Shown piece after piece: positions 1 through 7,432 of a stretch of 64,000 nt of DNA (position 1 is the first letter of the stretch; each line of letters begins with the position of its first letter). The notes under the pieces are model-generated. The model ran no database searches. It was not told where the DNA came from and saw only the letters and a list, made by a program, of their open reading frames with translations. Origin of the DNA: DASUAS01 sp963720765 (GTDB lineage: Bacteria > Actinomycetota > Acidimicrobiia > IMCC26256 > DASPTH01); NCBI GenBank assembly GCA_963720765.1, contig CAVRGS010000013.1, positions 372,001-436,000 on the forward strand, read 5' to 3'. The position numbers were made by a program, and so were the translations under genes.

Positions 1-600
1 CACCCGCGCGACGACATGCTCACCGACCTGAGCGTCGCCGAGATCACCGATGACCTCGGCGTCACCCGGCGACTCACCATCGCGCAGGGTGCCGACTTCG
101 CCAACCTGCTCATCAGCGCGGGTACCGAGACGGTGGCGAGGTTGCTCGGGTGGGCGTCGGTCGTGCTCGAAGCGCACCCCGACCAGCGCGCCGAGCTCGC
201 GGCGGACGCTTCGCTGCTGCCGAACGCGGTCGAGGAGCTGCTGCGATTCGAGGCGCCGTCGCCAGTGCAGGGTCGTTGGACCACCGCCGACGTGGCACTG
301 CACGGCGAGACGGTGCCTGCCGGGTCGAAGGTGCTGTTGCTCACCGGGTCGGCGGGCCGGGACGAACGCGCGTTCGCCGATGCCGACTGCTTCGACATCC
401 ACCGCGACTTCGACCTCCACGTCTCGTTCGGGTACGGCATCCACTTCTGCCTGGGCGCGGCACTGGCCCGCATGGAGGGCCGCATCGGTCTCGAGGAGAC
501 GCTCCGCCGCTTCCCGGAGTGGGAGGTCGACCACGAGCACCTCGTGCGGTTGCACACGAGCACCGTGCGCGGGTTCGCGCAGGTGCCGATCCGCGTCTGA
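1..600 (+). CDS. Cytochrome P450, C-terminal half (5' end outside window)
   Basis: The reading frame is open from base 1, so the N-terminal half of this haem monooxygenase lies upstream. The I-helix oxygen-binding motif AGTET is near fragment residue 40, the K-helix ExxR appears as EELLRF near residue 80, and the cysteine-ligand loop FGYGIHFCLG is near residue 148, followed by the usual L-helix ALARMEGRIGLE. These three motifs in this order define a bacterial class I P450 using ferredoxin partners. Substrate cannot be told from the fragment. It ends in VPIRV and TGA at 598-600. Confidence 0.95.
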   Translation, partial: HPRDDMLTDLSVAEITDDLGVTRRLTIAQGADFANLLISAGTETVARLLGWASVVLEAHPDQRAELAADASLLPNAVEELLRFEAPSPVQGRWTTADVALHGETVPAGSKVLLLTGSAGRDERAFADADCFDIHRDFDLHVSFGYGIHFCLGAALARMEGRIGLEETLRRFPEWEVDHEHLVRLHTSTVRGFAQVPIRV

Positions 601-672
601 ACCCCGGGCGTCGTTTCCCCGTCCCGCCGAGCGGGAACCCTCGCAGGTGCGGGCAGAGGATGTGAGGTGAAG

Positions 673-831
673 ATGGTCGAACGACCAGATCGGCGCGAGC
701 GCAGCGACGTCGCACGCACGATCGAGGACGCCGACACGCTGACCGACCTGGGCGTGGTCGTCCCCCGAGAGGTCCTCGAGTCGGCGCGGGCCGAGCTTGC
801 GAACCCGGGCGACGAGACCGACGAGGGCTGA
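673..831 (+). CDS. Small hypothetical protein (52 aa)
   Basis: A short frame begins at ATG 673 with AGGTGA a few bases upstream (an in-frame GTG at 667 is the alternative) and ends with TGA at 829-831. The product is highly charged, with no cysteine, signal or membrane segment, and contains a helical-looking stretch ending in VPREVLESARAELANPGDE. It sits between the P450 and the folate gene on the same strand, so it may be co-transcribed with them. I do not recognise a family. Codon usage has the GC-rich third positions of its neighbours, which supports real coding. Confidence 0.55.
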   Translation: MVERPDRRERSDVARTIEDADTLTDLGVVVPREVLESARAELANPGDETDEG

Positions 832-861
832 CCTGCGCGATCGCCGTGCGAAGGTGTGCGA

Positions 862-1626
862 ATGGCGCGCCACGATCACGATGCCGGGGGCGATGCCGAC
901 CTGCTGGCGGCGAAGGCGGTGCTGCGCGAACAGGTGTGGACCGACCTCGACCAACCCGGGATCGCGCGGTTTCCGCGGCCCGCGAACCGCATCCCCAACT
1001 TCGTGGGTGCGGAAGCGGCGGCGCGCCGGCTCGCCGAGACCGACGAGTGGCGCGCCGCGTCGACGGTCAAATCGAACCCGGACTCGCCGCAGTGGCCAGT
1101 ACGTGCGCGTGCACTGCAGGACGGCAAGGTCGTCTACATGGCGGTGCCGCGCCTCGCCGAGGCCGATCCGTTCTTCCTGCTCGACCCCGAGCACCTCGCC
1201 GATGCTCCCAGGAAGGCGAGCTCGATCAAAGGCGCGCTGCGGAGTGCGCGCACGATCGGTGTCGAGGAGCTCGAACCGGTCGACCTCGTCGTGACCGGGT
1301 GCGTCGCCGTCGACGAGTCCGGCGCGCGGCTCGGCAAGGGCGGCGGGTTCAGCGACCTCGAGCTCGCGCTCGCGGCGGAGGCGGGGTTGGTGGACGCGCG
1401 GACCGTCGTCGTCACCACGGTGCACGAGCGTCAGGTGCTCCCGGGCGGCGTGGTGCCGACCACGAGCCACGACATCCACGTCGACGTCATCGTGACGCCC
1501 GAACGGGTGCTGCGGTGTCGACGGCGGCGCGGGTGGGAGCTGCCCGACCTGCGCTGGAACGAGCTCACCGACGAGAAGATCGCAGCGATCCCGTTGTTGG
1601 CCCGGCTGCGGCCCCGAGCCGGCTGA
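862..1626 (+). CDS. 5-formyltetrahydrofolate cyclo-ligase family protein
   Basis: Predicted member of the 5-FTHF cyclo-ligase fold (ATP-dependent conversion of 5-formyl-THF to 5,10-methenyl-THF). The diagnostic loop GKGGGFSDLE is at about residue 160, preceded by the strand DLVVTGCVAVDESG; in the family this Gly-rich loop binds ATP and phosphate. At 254 residues it is longer than classic FTHFS (about 190 aa) and resembles the MTHFSD-like branch, so the exact substrate is uncertain. ATG 862 is chosen; GTG 856 in frame would add two residues. It converges on the DUF2461 gene with one base between the stops. Confidence 0.8.
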   Translation: MARHDHDAGGDADLLAAKAVLREQVWTDLDQPGIARFPRPANRIPNFVGAEAAARRLAETDEWRAASTVKSNPDSPQWPVRARALQDGKVVYMAVPRLAEADPFFLLDPEHLADAPRKASSIKGALRSARTIGVEELEPVDLVVTGCVAVDESGARLGKGGGFSDLELALAAEAGLVDARTVVVTTVHERQVLPGGVVPTTSHDIHVDVIVTPERVLRCRRRRGWELPDLRWNELTDEKIAAIPLLARLRPRAG

Positions 1627-1627
1627 C

Positions 1628-2284
1628 TCAACGCGGCAGATCGACGCGGCTGGTCGACGCAGCCGCGCTGCGCACGTGGTCGGCGATCCAGGTGTTGAGC
1701 GGGCGCGCCGCTTCGAGCGTCGTGACGACGCGGTCCTTCGCCGTCTTCGTGCCCAGCCAACCGCCGACGGGCCACGCCTTCGACATGACGATCCCCTTGT
1801 AGCGGAGCAACTCGATGCGGGGGTGGTCCTTGGGGTAGCCGCGCGGCGCGGTCTTGAGCATCTCGTGCGCGCCGACGTCGTACTTCGCCTTCCGCAGCGT
1901 GGCGACGATCGCTTCGAGCTCGGCGCCACTTCGGTCGGTGTCGATCGCAGCGCGGAATCGCTTCAGGTCGTCGGGCATCGGCATGTAGAGCCCGCTGCCG
2001 ACGAACAGCTCGTCGGCCGACACCGAGATGTACCCGCCAGTGAGCTGCGCGGCGCAGTTCAGCTTGTACGGCGTCTTGTCGTGGCTGAAGCGAACGTCGC
2101 GGTTGGGACGGAACACCCGACCCGGCCCGAATTCGTCTTCGAGCTCCGCGAGCAGCGCTTCCATCGGGCCCTTGACGCACTCTGCGTAGACGGCCTTGTG
2201 CGCCTGCCAGTACGCACGCGAGTTGTCGTCCTCGAGGCCTTCGTAGAACTCGATCGCCTCCACAGGCCAGCCGGTGAACGCCAC
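1628..2284 (-). CDS. DUF2461 family protein
   Basis: A 218-residue protein starting at GTG 2284 as MAFTGWPVEAIEFYEGL, the typical opening of the DUF2461/TIGR02453 family, followed by the conserved blocks RFSHDKTPYK and GGYISVS. The frame stays open far upstream, but that extension is antisense to the neighbouring SRPBCC gene. The chosen start is supported by a -10 box TACGGT (2296-2291) six bases before the GTG and by the absence of a Shine-Dalgarno site, i.e. a leaderless message. Function of the family is unknown; it is cytoplasmic with no signal peptide. Confidence 0.88.
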   Translation of the reverse strand: MAFTGWPVEAIEFYEGLEDDNSRAYWQAHKAVYAECVKGPMEALLAELEDEFGPGRVFRPNRDVRFSHDKTPYKLNCAAQLTGGYISVSADELFVGSGLYMPMPDDLKRFRAAIDTDRSGAELEAIVATLRKAKYDVGAHEMLKTAPRGYPKDHPRIELLRYKGIVMSKAWPVGGWLGTKTAKDRVVTTLEAARPLNTWIADHVRSAAASTSRVDLPR

Positions 2285-2290
2285 GACGAC

Positions 2291-2300
2291 ACCGTATGCT
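2291..2300. promoter_or_regulatory. Symmetrical bidirectional -10 element
   Basis: The ten bases accgTAtgct carry a minus-strand -10 (TACGGT, 2296-2291) and a plus-strand -10 (TATGCT, 2295-2300) that share the central TA at 2295-2296. The minus box is 6 nt from the DUF2461 GTG and the plus box 8 nt from the SRPBCC ATG, so both genes look leaderless and fired from one site. Confidence 0.7.
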
Positions 2301-2308
2301 CCCGCCTC

Positions 2309-2782
2309 ATGGACCTGACGAAGTACCGACACACCGACTCCATCGACATCGCCGCGTCGCCCGAGGCCGTGTACTCGCTCGTCGCCGACATCACCCGCAT
2401 GGGCGAGTTCAGCCCGGTCTGCAAGACCGCGCAGTGGCTCGACGACGACCACACCACGTTCAGCGGGGACAACGTGCTCCCCGACATGCAGTGGTCGACC
2501 ACGTGTCGAGTCGACACCGCCGAACCGGGCAAGGAATTCACCTTCACCAACCTCGGCATGGACGGCGCGCGTGAGCTCGTGCGCTGGTCGTACACGTTCG
2601 CTCCCGCCGGAGACGGCTGCACCGTGAGCGAGCACTGGGAGGTGCTCCCCGGTTACGCCGACTTCTGGAGCAGCGTGGCGCCGGATTCGAACGTCGAGGA
2701 CTACCTCGACACCGTGGTCGACCGGACACACTCGGGGATGGCGGAGACACTCGCCAACATCAAGGCCGCGGCCGAGGGCTGA
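2309..2782 (+). CDS. SRPBCC / polyketide-cyclase-like protein
   Basis: A 157-residue START-like (SRPBCC) protein. The opening DSIDIAASPEAVYSLVADITRMGEFSP is the first strand and helix of the helix-grip fold; later strands WSYTFAPAGDGCTVSEHWEV and the long C-terminal helix DTVVDRTHSGMAETLANIK complete it. Members bind hydrophobic ligands in the central cavity; ligand unknown. ATG 2309 has no Shine-Dalgarno and lies 8 nt after TATGCT. Divergent partner is the DUF2461 gene. Confidence 0.85.
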   Translation: MDLTKYRHTDSIDIAASPEAVYSLVADITRMGEFSPVCKTAQWLDDDHTTFSGDNVLPDMQWSTTCRVDTAEPGKEFTFTNLGMDGARELVRWSYTFAPAGDGCTVSEHWEVLPGYADFWSSVAPDSNVEDYLDTVVDRTHSGMAETLANIKAAAEG

Positions 2783-2827
2783 TCGCCGAGGGTTGATCGG
2801 TGGTCGTCATCTGGGTATGCCGGAGAC

Positions 2828-2977
2828 ATGTCCGAACGTGATCCCGACGACCTCGCTCACGACGAGGTCGAACCCGATCCCGACCAGCCGCCCGGTCCGG
2901 TCCCCGACGACGAGCGCGAGGTGCCGGCCGACGACGCGCCCGACCTCGGTGACTTCGAGGGCAACATGAACGCGTGA
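2828..2977 (+). CDS. Small acidic, Pro/Asp-rich protein (49 aa)
   Basis: ATG 2828 to TGA 2977 encodes a very acidic, probably disordered peptide rich in Asp, Glu and Pro (DDLAHDEVEPDPDQPPGP at the N-terminus, DLGDFEGNMNA at the end). GGAG lies just upstream of the ATG. It converges on the zinc-ribbon gene with one base between stops. No family recognised; the strong compositional bias makes a shadow frame possible, but the third-position GC pattern fits a coding frame. Confidence 0.45.
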   Translation: MSERDPDDLAHDEVEPDPDQPPGPVPDDEREVPADDAPDLGDFEGNMNA

Positions 2978-2978
2978 G

Positions 2979-3383
2979 TCAGTCGTTCGCGTCGCGACAG
3001 TTGCGACACGCGCCACCCATGAGGTGGAGCGGTCCGACCTCGACGATGAGTGGCGCGAGCGTCGGCGTGAGGATCTGCTCGCCGCAGAGGTCGCAGCGAC
3101 GGTCGGCCGGAGTCCCACCGATGCCGGCCTGGTAGAAGTCGAGGCAGGTGCTGCAGAGCACGCGCGGGTTGCCGAACGCGAGGTACGCGGGCGCCGGTTC
3201 GCGGAGGTGCGCGCAGCTGCGACCCTGCTTGGCGAGCCATGCGTCGAGCGTGGCGTCGACGGCCACGTTCACGGGGTCGAGAGTGATGGCGCCGGTCCCG
3301 GCGCCGACGGCAGCGAGCGCGTCGGCGCGCTCCTGACGGGCGGCGTCGACCTGCGGGATGAGCCAGGTGGGCATGTCGGCCAT
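2979..3383 (-). CDS. Cys-rich (zinc-ribbon) hypothetical protein, 134 aa
   Basis: Begins MADMPTWLIPQVDAARQERA and carries cysteine pairs in the C-terminal half: CSTCLDF, CDLCGEQ and CRNC, arranged like two treble-clef or zinc-ribbon knuckles, plus HLMGGAC. Such four-plus-four cysteine sets usually bind zinc structurally. ATG 3383 chosen; the frame stays open upstream but runs antisense into mazG-like 3432. No enzymatic motif seen; role unknown, cytoplasmic. Confidence 0.7.
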   Translation of the reverse strand: MADMPTWLIPQVDAARQERADALAAVGAGTGAITLDPVNVAVDATLDAWLAKQGRSCAHLREPAPAYLAFGNPRVLCSTCLDFYQAGIGGTPADRRCDLCGEQILTPTLAPLIVEVGPLHLMGGACRNCRDAND

Positions 3384-3431
3384 GGCCCGAATGTCGGCAC
3401 CCGGCGCGGCCGGCTGTAGCACGATGGGGCG

Positions 3432-3716
3432 ATGACCGAGCTCGCGGAGTTCCAGCGCACGATGGACGCGGCGTACGGCGAGCGCGACCGCGCCCGTGGC
3501 GTGCCGGCGACGGTGGCTTGGCTCGCCGAAGAGGTCGGGGAGCTGGCCAAGGCGGCGCGCAAGGGAACCGTCGAGGAGCAGCGGCACGAACTGGGCGACG
3601 TGCTCGCCTGGCTGGCGTCGCTGGCCAACCAGCTCGGGCTGTCGTTGGAGGACGCGGCAGCGCGGTACGCGTCCGGGTGTCCGCGGTGTGGTGCGTCACC
3701 GTGCGGGTGCCCGTGA
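3432..3716 (+). CDS. MazG-like nucleotide pyrophosphohydrolase
   Basis: A 94-residue single MazG domain. Metal-binding residues of the all-alpha NTP pyrophosphatase fold are visible as EEVGELAKAA (residues 32-41) and ELGDVLAWLASLAN (54-67). Such proteins hydrolyse (d)NTPs to NMP and PPi, often as house-cleaning. The C-terminus ends in an unusual CPRCGASPCGCP, which looks like an added cysteine knuckle. Its stop overlaps the GTG of the kinase gene (GTGA, 3713-3716), so the two are translationally coupled. Confidence 0.85.
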   Translation: MTELAEFQRTMDAAYGERDRARGVPATVAWLAEEVGELAKAARKGTVEEQRHELGDVLAWLASLANQLGLSLEDAAARYASGCPRCGASPCGCP

Positions 3717-4234
3717 GCCTGCTCGTCGTCACCGGGCCGCCCGGTTCGGGCAAGTCGACGGTTGCGGCGCTCGTGGCCGACCGGTTGCCGCGCAGCGTGC
3801 TGGTCGAGGGTGACGCGTTCTTCGGCTTCGTGCGCCAGGGTGCGATCGAGCCTTGGCTCCCCGAGTCGCACGCACAGAACGAGATCGTCATCGAAGCGGC
3901 GGCCGGCGCGACGGGGCGGTTCGCGCGTGACTACGCGACGGTCTACGACGGCGTGATGGGCTCCTGGTTCATCGACACGTTCCTCCGCGGTACCGGCCTC
4001 GACGCGCTCGACTACCTCGTGTTGCTGCCCGACGTCGAGGTGTGCGTCGACCGGGTGATGGCGCGCCTCGGCCATGGGTTCCGCGACGAGGCCGCGGCGC
4101 GCAAGATGCACGACGAGTTCTCAAAGGCCGAGGTCGAGTCGCGTCATGTGCTCGACAACGACACCGACCCCGAATCCGCCGCCGACGAGATCCTCATCCG
4201 TTGGGAAGCCGGCGCGCTGAGGTTCGGCTCCTAG
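3713..4234 (+). CDS. P-loop kinase-like ATPase (zeta toxin / AAA_33 type)
   Basis: Begins MSLLVVTGPPGSGKSTVAALV; Walker A GPPGSGKST is at residues 8-16 and is followed by LVEGDAFFGF, the D-x-F substrate region of small P-loop kinases. About 173 residues. GTG 3713 overlaps the upstream MazG stop; GTG 3701 in frame is the alternative start. Phosphoacceptor unknown. Pairing with a MazG nucleotide pyrophosphatase suggests nucleotide or small-molecule metabolism. Its TAG stop and that of the convergent gene share the four bases CTAG (4231-4234). Confidence 0.75.
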   Translation: MSLLVVTGPPGSGKSTVAALVADRLPRSVLVEGDAFFGFVRQGAIEPWLPESHAQNEIVIEAAAGATGRFARDYATVYDGVMGSWFIDTFLRGTGLDALDYLVLLPDVEVCVDRVMARLGHGFRDEAAARKMHDEFSKAEVESRHVLDNDTDPESAADEILIRWEAGALRFGS

Positions 4235-4639
4235 CGAGCGGCCTCGATCGCATCCGAGAAGGACTGCATCAACGGCTGGAGACGCGCCCACGCGTCGGCT
4301 TCGAGCGTCATCAACCGTCGTGTTGGCGCAGTGCCAGTTCATCGTGACCGTGACCCGTCCCTTGCGGCCGGGCGGGTCGATGCGCAGCTCGGTGACCGCC
4401 GGGCGGAAGCGACGGCCACCCGACGCGCGTATGGCGCCGGTGCTCGATTCGATGCGCGTCAAGAGCCAGGCCGTCAGGGTGATGAACCCGGAGATCAGGT
4501 CGAGCGGACCCTCACCAGCATCCATCATGTCGTTGGCGGTTTGGGCGGTGAACTGCTGGTGCTCGAGCTCCGAGCCCGAGTGCCAGGCGGTCATGACGGC
4601 GATCGCCTTCGAGAGGTCGTCTCCCGTGTTGTCGTTCAC
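4231..4639 (-). CDS. Conserved hypothetical protein, frameshifted
   Basis: Translation from GTG 4639 gives a plausible globular protein through VTVTMNWHCANTT, then becomes arginine-rich. Shifting one base near 4310-4325 restores a helical C-terminus (RLMTLEADAWARLQPLMQS, ending SDAIEAAR and TAG 4233-4231). The two halves together make about 135 residues. The N-terminal half has helices SKAIAVMTAWHSG and a hydrophobic segment LDLISGFITLTAWLLTRI. No family recognised. Either a sequencing indel or a fresh pseudogene; I favour the former because many other genes here show the same defect. Confidence 0.6.
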
Positions 4640-4699
4640 ACCACCCGAGTCTCGCACCGCGCGAACCCTGGACGACTCGGCTGTTGACGAGTCGAGTGT

Positions 4700-5078
<379 letters not shown>

Positions 5079-5084
5079 CGGACG

Positions 5085-5090
5085 AGTCTA
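5085..5090 (-). promoter_or_regulatory. -10 box of rnpB
   Basis: TAGACT read on the minus strand, placed 6-7 nt before the deduced RNA 5' end. A TTGC-containing -35 candidate lies about 15-17 nt upstream (around 5106-5112). Confidence 0.65.
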
Positions 5091-5124
5091 GGGCGCAGCC
5101 AAACCCGGCAAAAGGTAGCGATTC

Positions 5125-5140
5125 GTTTCAGATCTGAAAC
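5125..5140. repeat. Perfect 16-bp palindrome upstream of rnpB
   Basis: GTTTCAGATCTGAAAC is self-complementary over all 16 bases with no loop, AT-richer than its surroundings, and lies between the end of the minus-strand membrane gene (5184) and the rnpB promoter. It has operator-like symmetry; no adjacent regulator gene is present. Confidence 0.7.
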
Positions 5141-5183
5141 AGATCGCCACCATTTGGCCGCGGTTCTCGGTTCGCGGGCTCGG

Positions 5184-5648
5184 TCAGGAGCCCATGCCGC
5201 GGTTGAAGGAGCGGGCACCGAGGAAGCCGCCGAACATGCCGAGCCCGGCGGCGATCACGAGGTGGCCGAAGAGCTGCCCCGGGCGCAGGGCGGGGGAGTG
5301 GCCGGTGAAGAGGGCGCGGTGCTCGTCGCGCAGCAGCCAGATGACGACGCGCACCGGGATCCACAGCACGAACGCCCCCACGCCGGCGAGCGCGCCGTTG
5401 GTCAGGCCCGCCCGCGGCACGAGACGCCCGGCGCCGAAGCCACCCAGCGTGTAACCGAACAGGATCAGGACGAACAGCGGGTAGATCCACCCGCTGTCAC
5501 GGAAGCTGTCGATGTTGCGGTCGAGGATCGCCTCGAGCACGCTCGCCAGCACCAGGAAGCACAGGCCGGCGGTCGCGCCGCGGAAGACGGCGGGCCAGTC
5601 GACGACCGCGGCGTCGTCGGTGGGAACGGGGTCGCTGGGCACGGTCAC
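5184..5648 (-). CDS. Small four-helix membrane protein
   Basis: A 154-residue protein starting at GTG 5648, whose GTGA overlaps the TGA of the upstream exchanger gene. Hydrophobic segments: GATAGLCFLVLASVLEAI, IYPLFVLILFGYTLGGF, LAGVGAFVLWIPVRVVIWLL and LFGHLVIAAGLGMFGGFLGA, i.e. four predicted membrane helices with a short acidic cytoplasmic N-terminus. Coupling to the cation exchanger hints at a partner role, but no family is recognised. Confidence 0.75.
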   Translation of the reverse strand: MTVPSDPVPTDDAAVVDWPAVFRGATAGLCFLVLASVLEAILDRNIDSFRDSGWIYPLFVLILFGYTLGGFGAGRLVPRAGLTNGALAGVGAFVLWIPVRVVIWLLRDEHRALFTGHSPALRPGQLFGHLVIAAGLGMFGGFLGARSFNRGMGS

Positions 5649-6976
5649 GATTGTGCCTCGTCGGGCACTTGTTCGTGGAACAGCTCGTCGACCGGCACGA
5701 ACAGGCCGTCGCGCACCAACGGCTTCACGTACGACCGTTGCTGCACCAGGAACACCGCCGCGAGCAGGAGGTAGACGATTCCGACCCCGATCCGCTCGAC
5801 CTCGCGCAGGCCGTCGGGCAGCACGGCTCCGAGCACGAACTGCGAGATGAAGAGTCCGAACAGCATCCACGCCTCGCGCACGCTCATGCTCCGGTTGGCG
5901 AGCACCGCGATCGCGAACACCGACTGCGCGGCGGTGAGGAACAGCTCCTCGCGTTGCAGCGAGTCGAGTGGCAACCCCGTGAGGTGGCCGGCGGAGATCG
6001 CGTACACGATGGGCAACGAGCCGACGAGCAGCGTCCATTGGTTCACCTTCGACGACAGCAACGTGCCGAGTCCGGCGCTGGTGTTGAGACGCCACGCGAA
6101 CAATCCGGCCACGAGGAGCTCGGGCGCTTCGGACGCCAGTGGCGCGACCCACTGCACGAGCAGGAACGTGCTCACACCCGCCTGCTCCCCGAGGTGGACG
6201 AGCGACGACGCGAACGGCTCCGCGCACAGGAAGATGACGCCCGCCGCGTACGCGAGCAGCGCGCCCACGACGATGCGACGCGGCGTGGGTGGCAACCCGC
6301 CGATGAGTCGGGCCGGCCCCACGAGGTGCGGTTCCTCGGCGGGTGCGTGCCACAAGCGGAACACGAACGCGAGGAAGATCGCGATCAGGATCGCGGAGTC
6401 GACGAGGGTCAGCGTGTGCTTGAACGGCAGCGTCAGCGAGTACGCCGTCGCCAGCGCGAGGAACGTGATCTCGATGGCGTGCGGGCGCTCGAGGCGCAGC
6501 TCGGTGTCGAGCTCGCCGGTGTAGCCCTGCTTCTTGGCGATGCTCTTCATCCGCCAGGCGGCGACGAGCACCACCATCGACCACCCGATGCCGATCAGCA
6601 GCCGGTTGCCGCCGGTCATGTTGGCGAGCGCGAGCGGGGCGTACTTCTCGGGGTTCTCGCCCGCCTTGTAGGCGAAGGTGAAGTCGACCGCGTACTCGGG
6701 CAGCACCGCGATCAGCGCGAGCACCGTGAGCGCGAGGCCCTGGGACACGTCGAGCTGGAGCGTCTCGGCCGCCCAGGCGAGGAGGAACGCCGAGCCGAGG
6801 ATGGCGAGGCCGAAGACCGCGGGGGCCACCCAGTCGCCCGGGTCGATCCCGCCGACCCGCGAGATCACGCCGGGCGCCGTGGCGAGGGCCGCCAGGGTCA
6901 GGGCCACGAGCTGCCCGCTGCGGCCCCGGAGCGCCGTGGGCGCGCTCTCGGGGGCCGTCGGTATCACTCGTCGCAT
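5645..6976 (-). CDS. Sodium/calcium exchanger (CaxA-type) membrane protein
   Basis: A 443-residue polytopic protein with two Na+/Ca2+-exchanger repeats. The first repeat carries VLALIAVLPEYAVDF followed by ANMTGGNRLLIGIGWS (the alpha-1 type acidic/GN motif); the second carries APLASEAPELLVAGLFAW followed by SSKVNQWTLLVGSLPIVY. These two E-containing alpha repeats define the CaCA superfamily. About 11-12 membrane helices. ATG 6976 (MRRVIPTAPE) chosen; an in-frame start at 7012 would lengthen the cytoplasmic tail. Probably exports Ca2+ in exchange for H+ or Na+. Confidence 0.88.
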   Translation of the reverse strand: MRRVIPTAPESAPTALRGRSGQLVALTLAALATAPGVISRVGGIDPGDWVAPAVFGLAILGSAFLLAWAAETLQLDVSQGLALTVLALIAVLPEYAVDFTFAYKAGENPEKYAPLALANMTGGNRLLIGIGWSMVVLVAAWRMKSIAKKQGYTGELDTELRLERPHAIEITFLALATAYSLTLPFKHTLTLVDSAILIAIFLAFVFRLWHAPAEEPHLVGPARLIGGLPPTPRRIVVGALLAYAAGVIFLCAEPFASSLVHLGEQAGVSTFLLVQWVAPLASEAPELLVAGLFAWRLNTSAGLGTLLSSKVNQWTLLVGSLPIVYAISAGHLTGLPLDSLQREELFLTAAQSVFAIAVLANRSMSVREAWMLFGLFISQFVLGAVLPDGLREVERIGVGIVYLLLAAVFLVQQRSYVKPLVRDGLFVPVDELFHEQVPDEAQS

Positions 6977-7130
6977 GCTACGGGGCGGGTTTCGAGGCCT
7001 CCGGACCGCCAACGGACTCGCGAACTCCGAATGAACTCTCAGGAACAGGGGAAGAACAGCCGAAGTTCACCGTGTTGGATGAGGTTCGCCGGCCCTCTTC
7101 CCGGGGCGGAGTCCAGAAAGCACGAGACCG

Positions 7131-7367
7131 ATGACCAATCACTGGCGCCAATATGCCCGCTGTCTGGGTGCCGATCCTGAGCTCTTCTACCCGCCCTCCG
7201 AGTCGGACGACGGGTCGCTCGACGCCAAGGCGATCTGCGCCGTGTGTCCGGTGCGGGAGCCCTGCCTGGAGCACACGCTGACCCACCGCGAGAAGCAGGG
7301 GGTGTGGGGCGGTCTCGACGAGCGGGAGCGCCGCCGTCTCGTCCGCCAGCGCCGCAAGACGGCGTGA
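7131..7367 (+). CDS. WhiB-family iron-sulfur transcription regulator
   Basis: A 78-residue actinobacterial Wbl protein. Four cluster-ligand cysteines are present: C11 (YARCLGADPELF), C37 and C40 (AICAVCPV), and C46 (PCLEHTL). The turn motif GVWGGLDERERRRL is followed by a basic tail RQRRKTA, the usual DNA-contact region. Wbl proteins bind [4Fe-4S] and act with the principal sigma factor. It is monocistronic, with 154 bp of upstream DNA separating it from the divergent exchanger. Which WhiB subtype cannot be decided by eye. Confidence 0.95.
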   Translation: MTNHWRQYARCLGADPELFYPPSESDDGSLDAKAICAVCPVREPCLEHTLTHREKQGVWGGLDERERRRLVRQRRKTA

Positions 7368-7419
7368 CTGCGCCCTGACGCGAGCCGCTTCGTGCGGCGT
7401 CCAGCTGAGTCTTCCCCGG

Positions 7420-7425
7420 TACTAT
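7420..7425 (+). promoter_or_regulatory. -10 box for leaderless trpD
   Basis: TACTAT followed by seven bases and the ATG at 7433; no Shine-Dalgarno is present between them. Confidence 0.65.
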
Positions 7426-7432
7426 CCGGCGG

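Noticed and set aside
5651..7180. Very long plus-strand open frame of about 500 codons
   Set aside because: It is antisense to the CaxA-like gene, reads as Arg/Glu/His-rich low complexity and has no start signals. Such shadows are frequent in GC-rich DNA; similar ones oppose the MMPL, SPFH and Liv genes.
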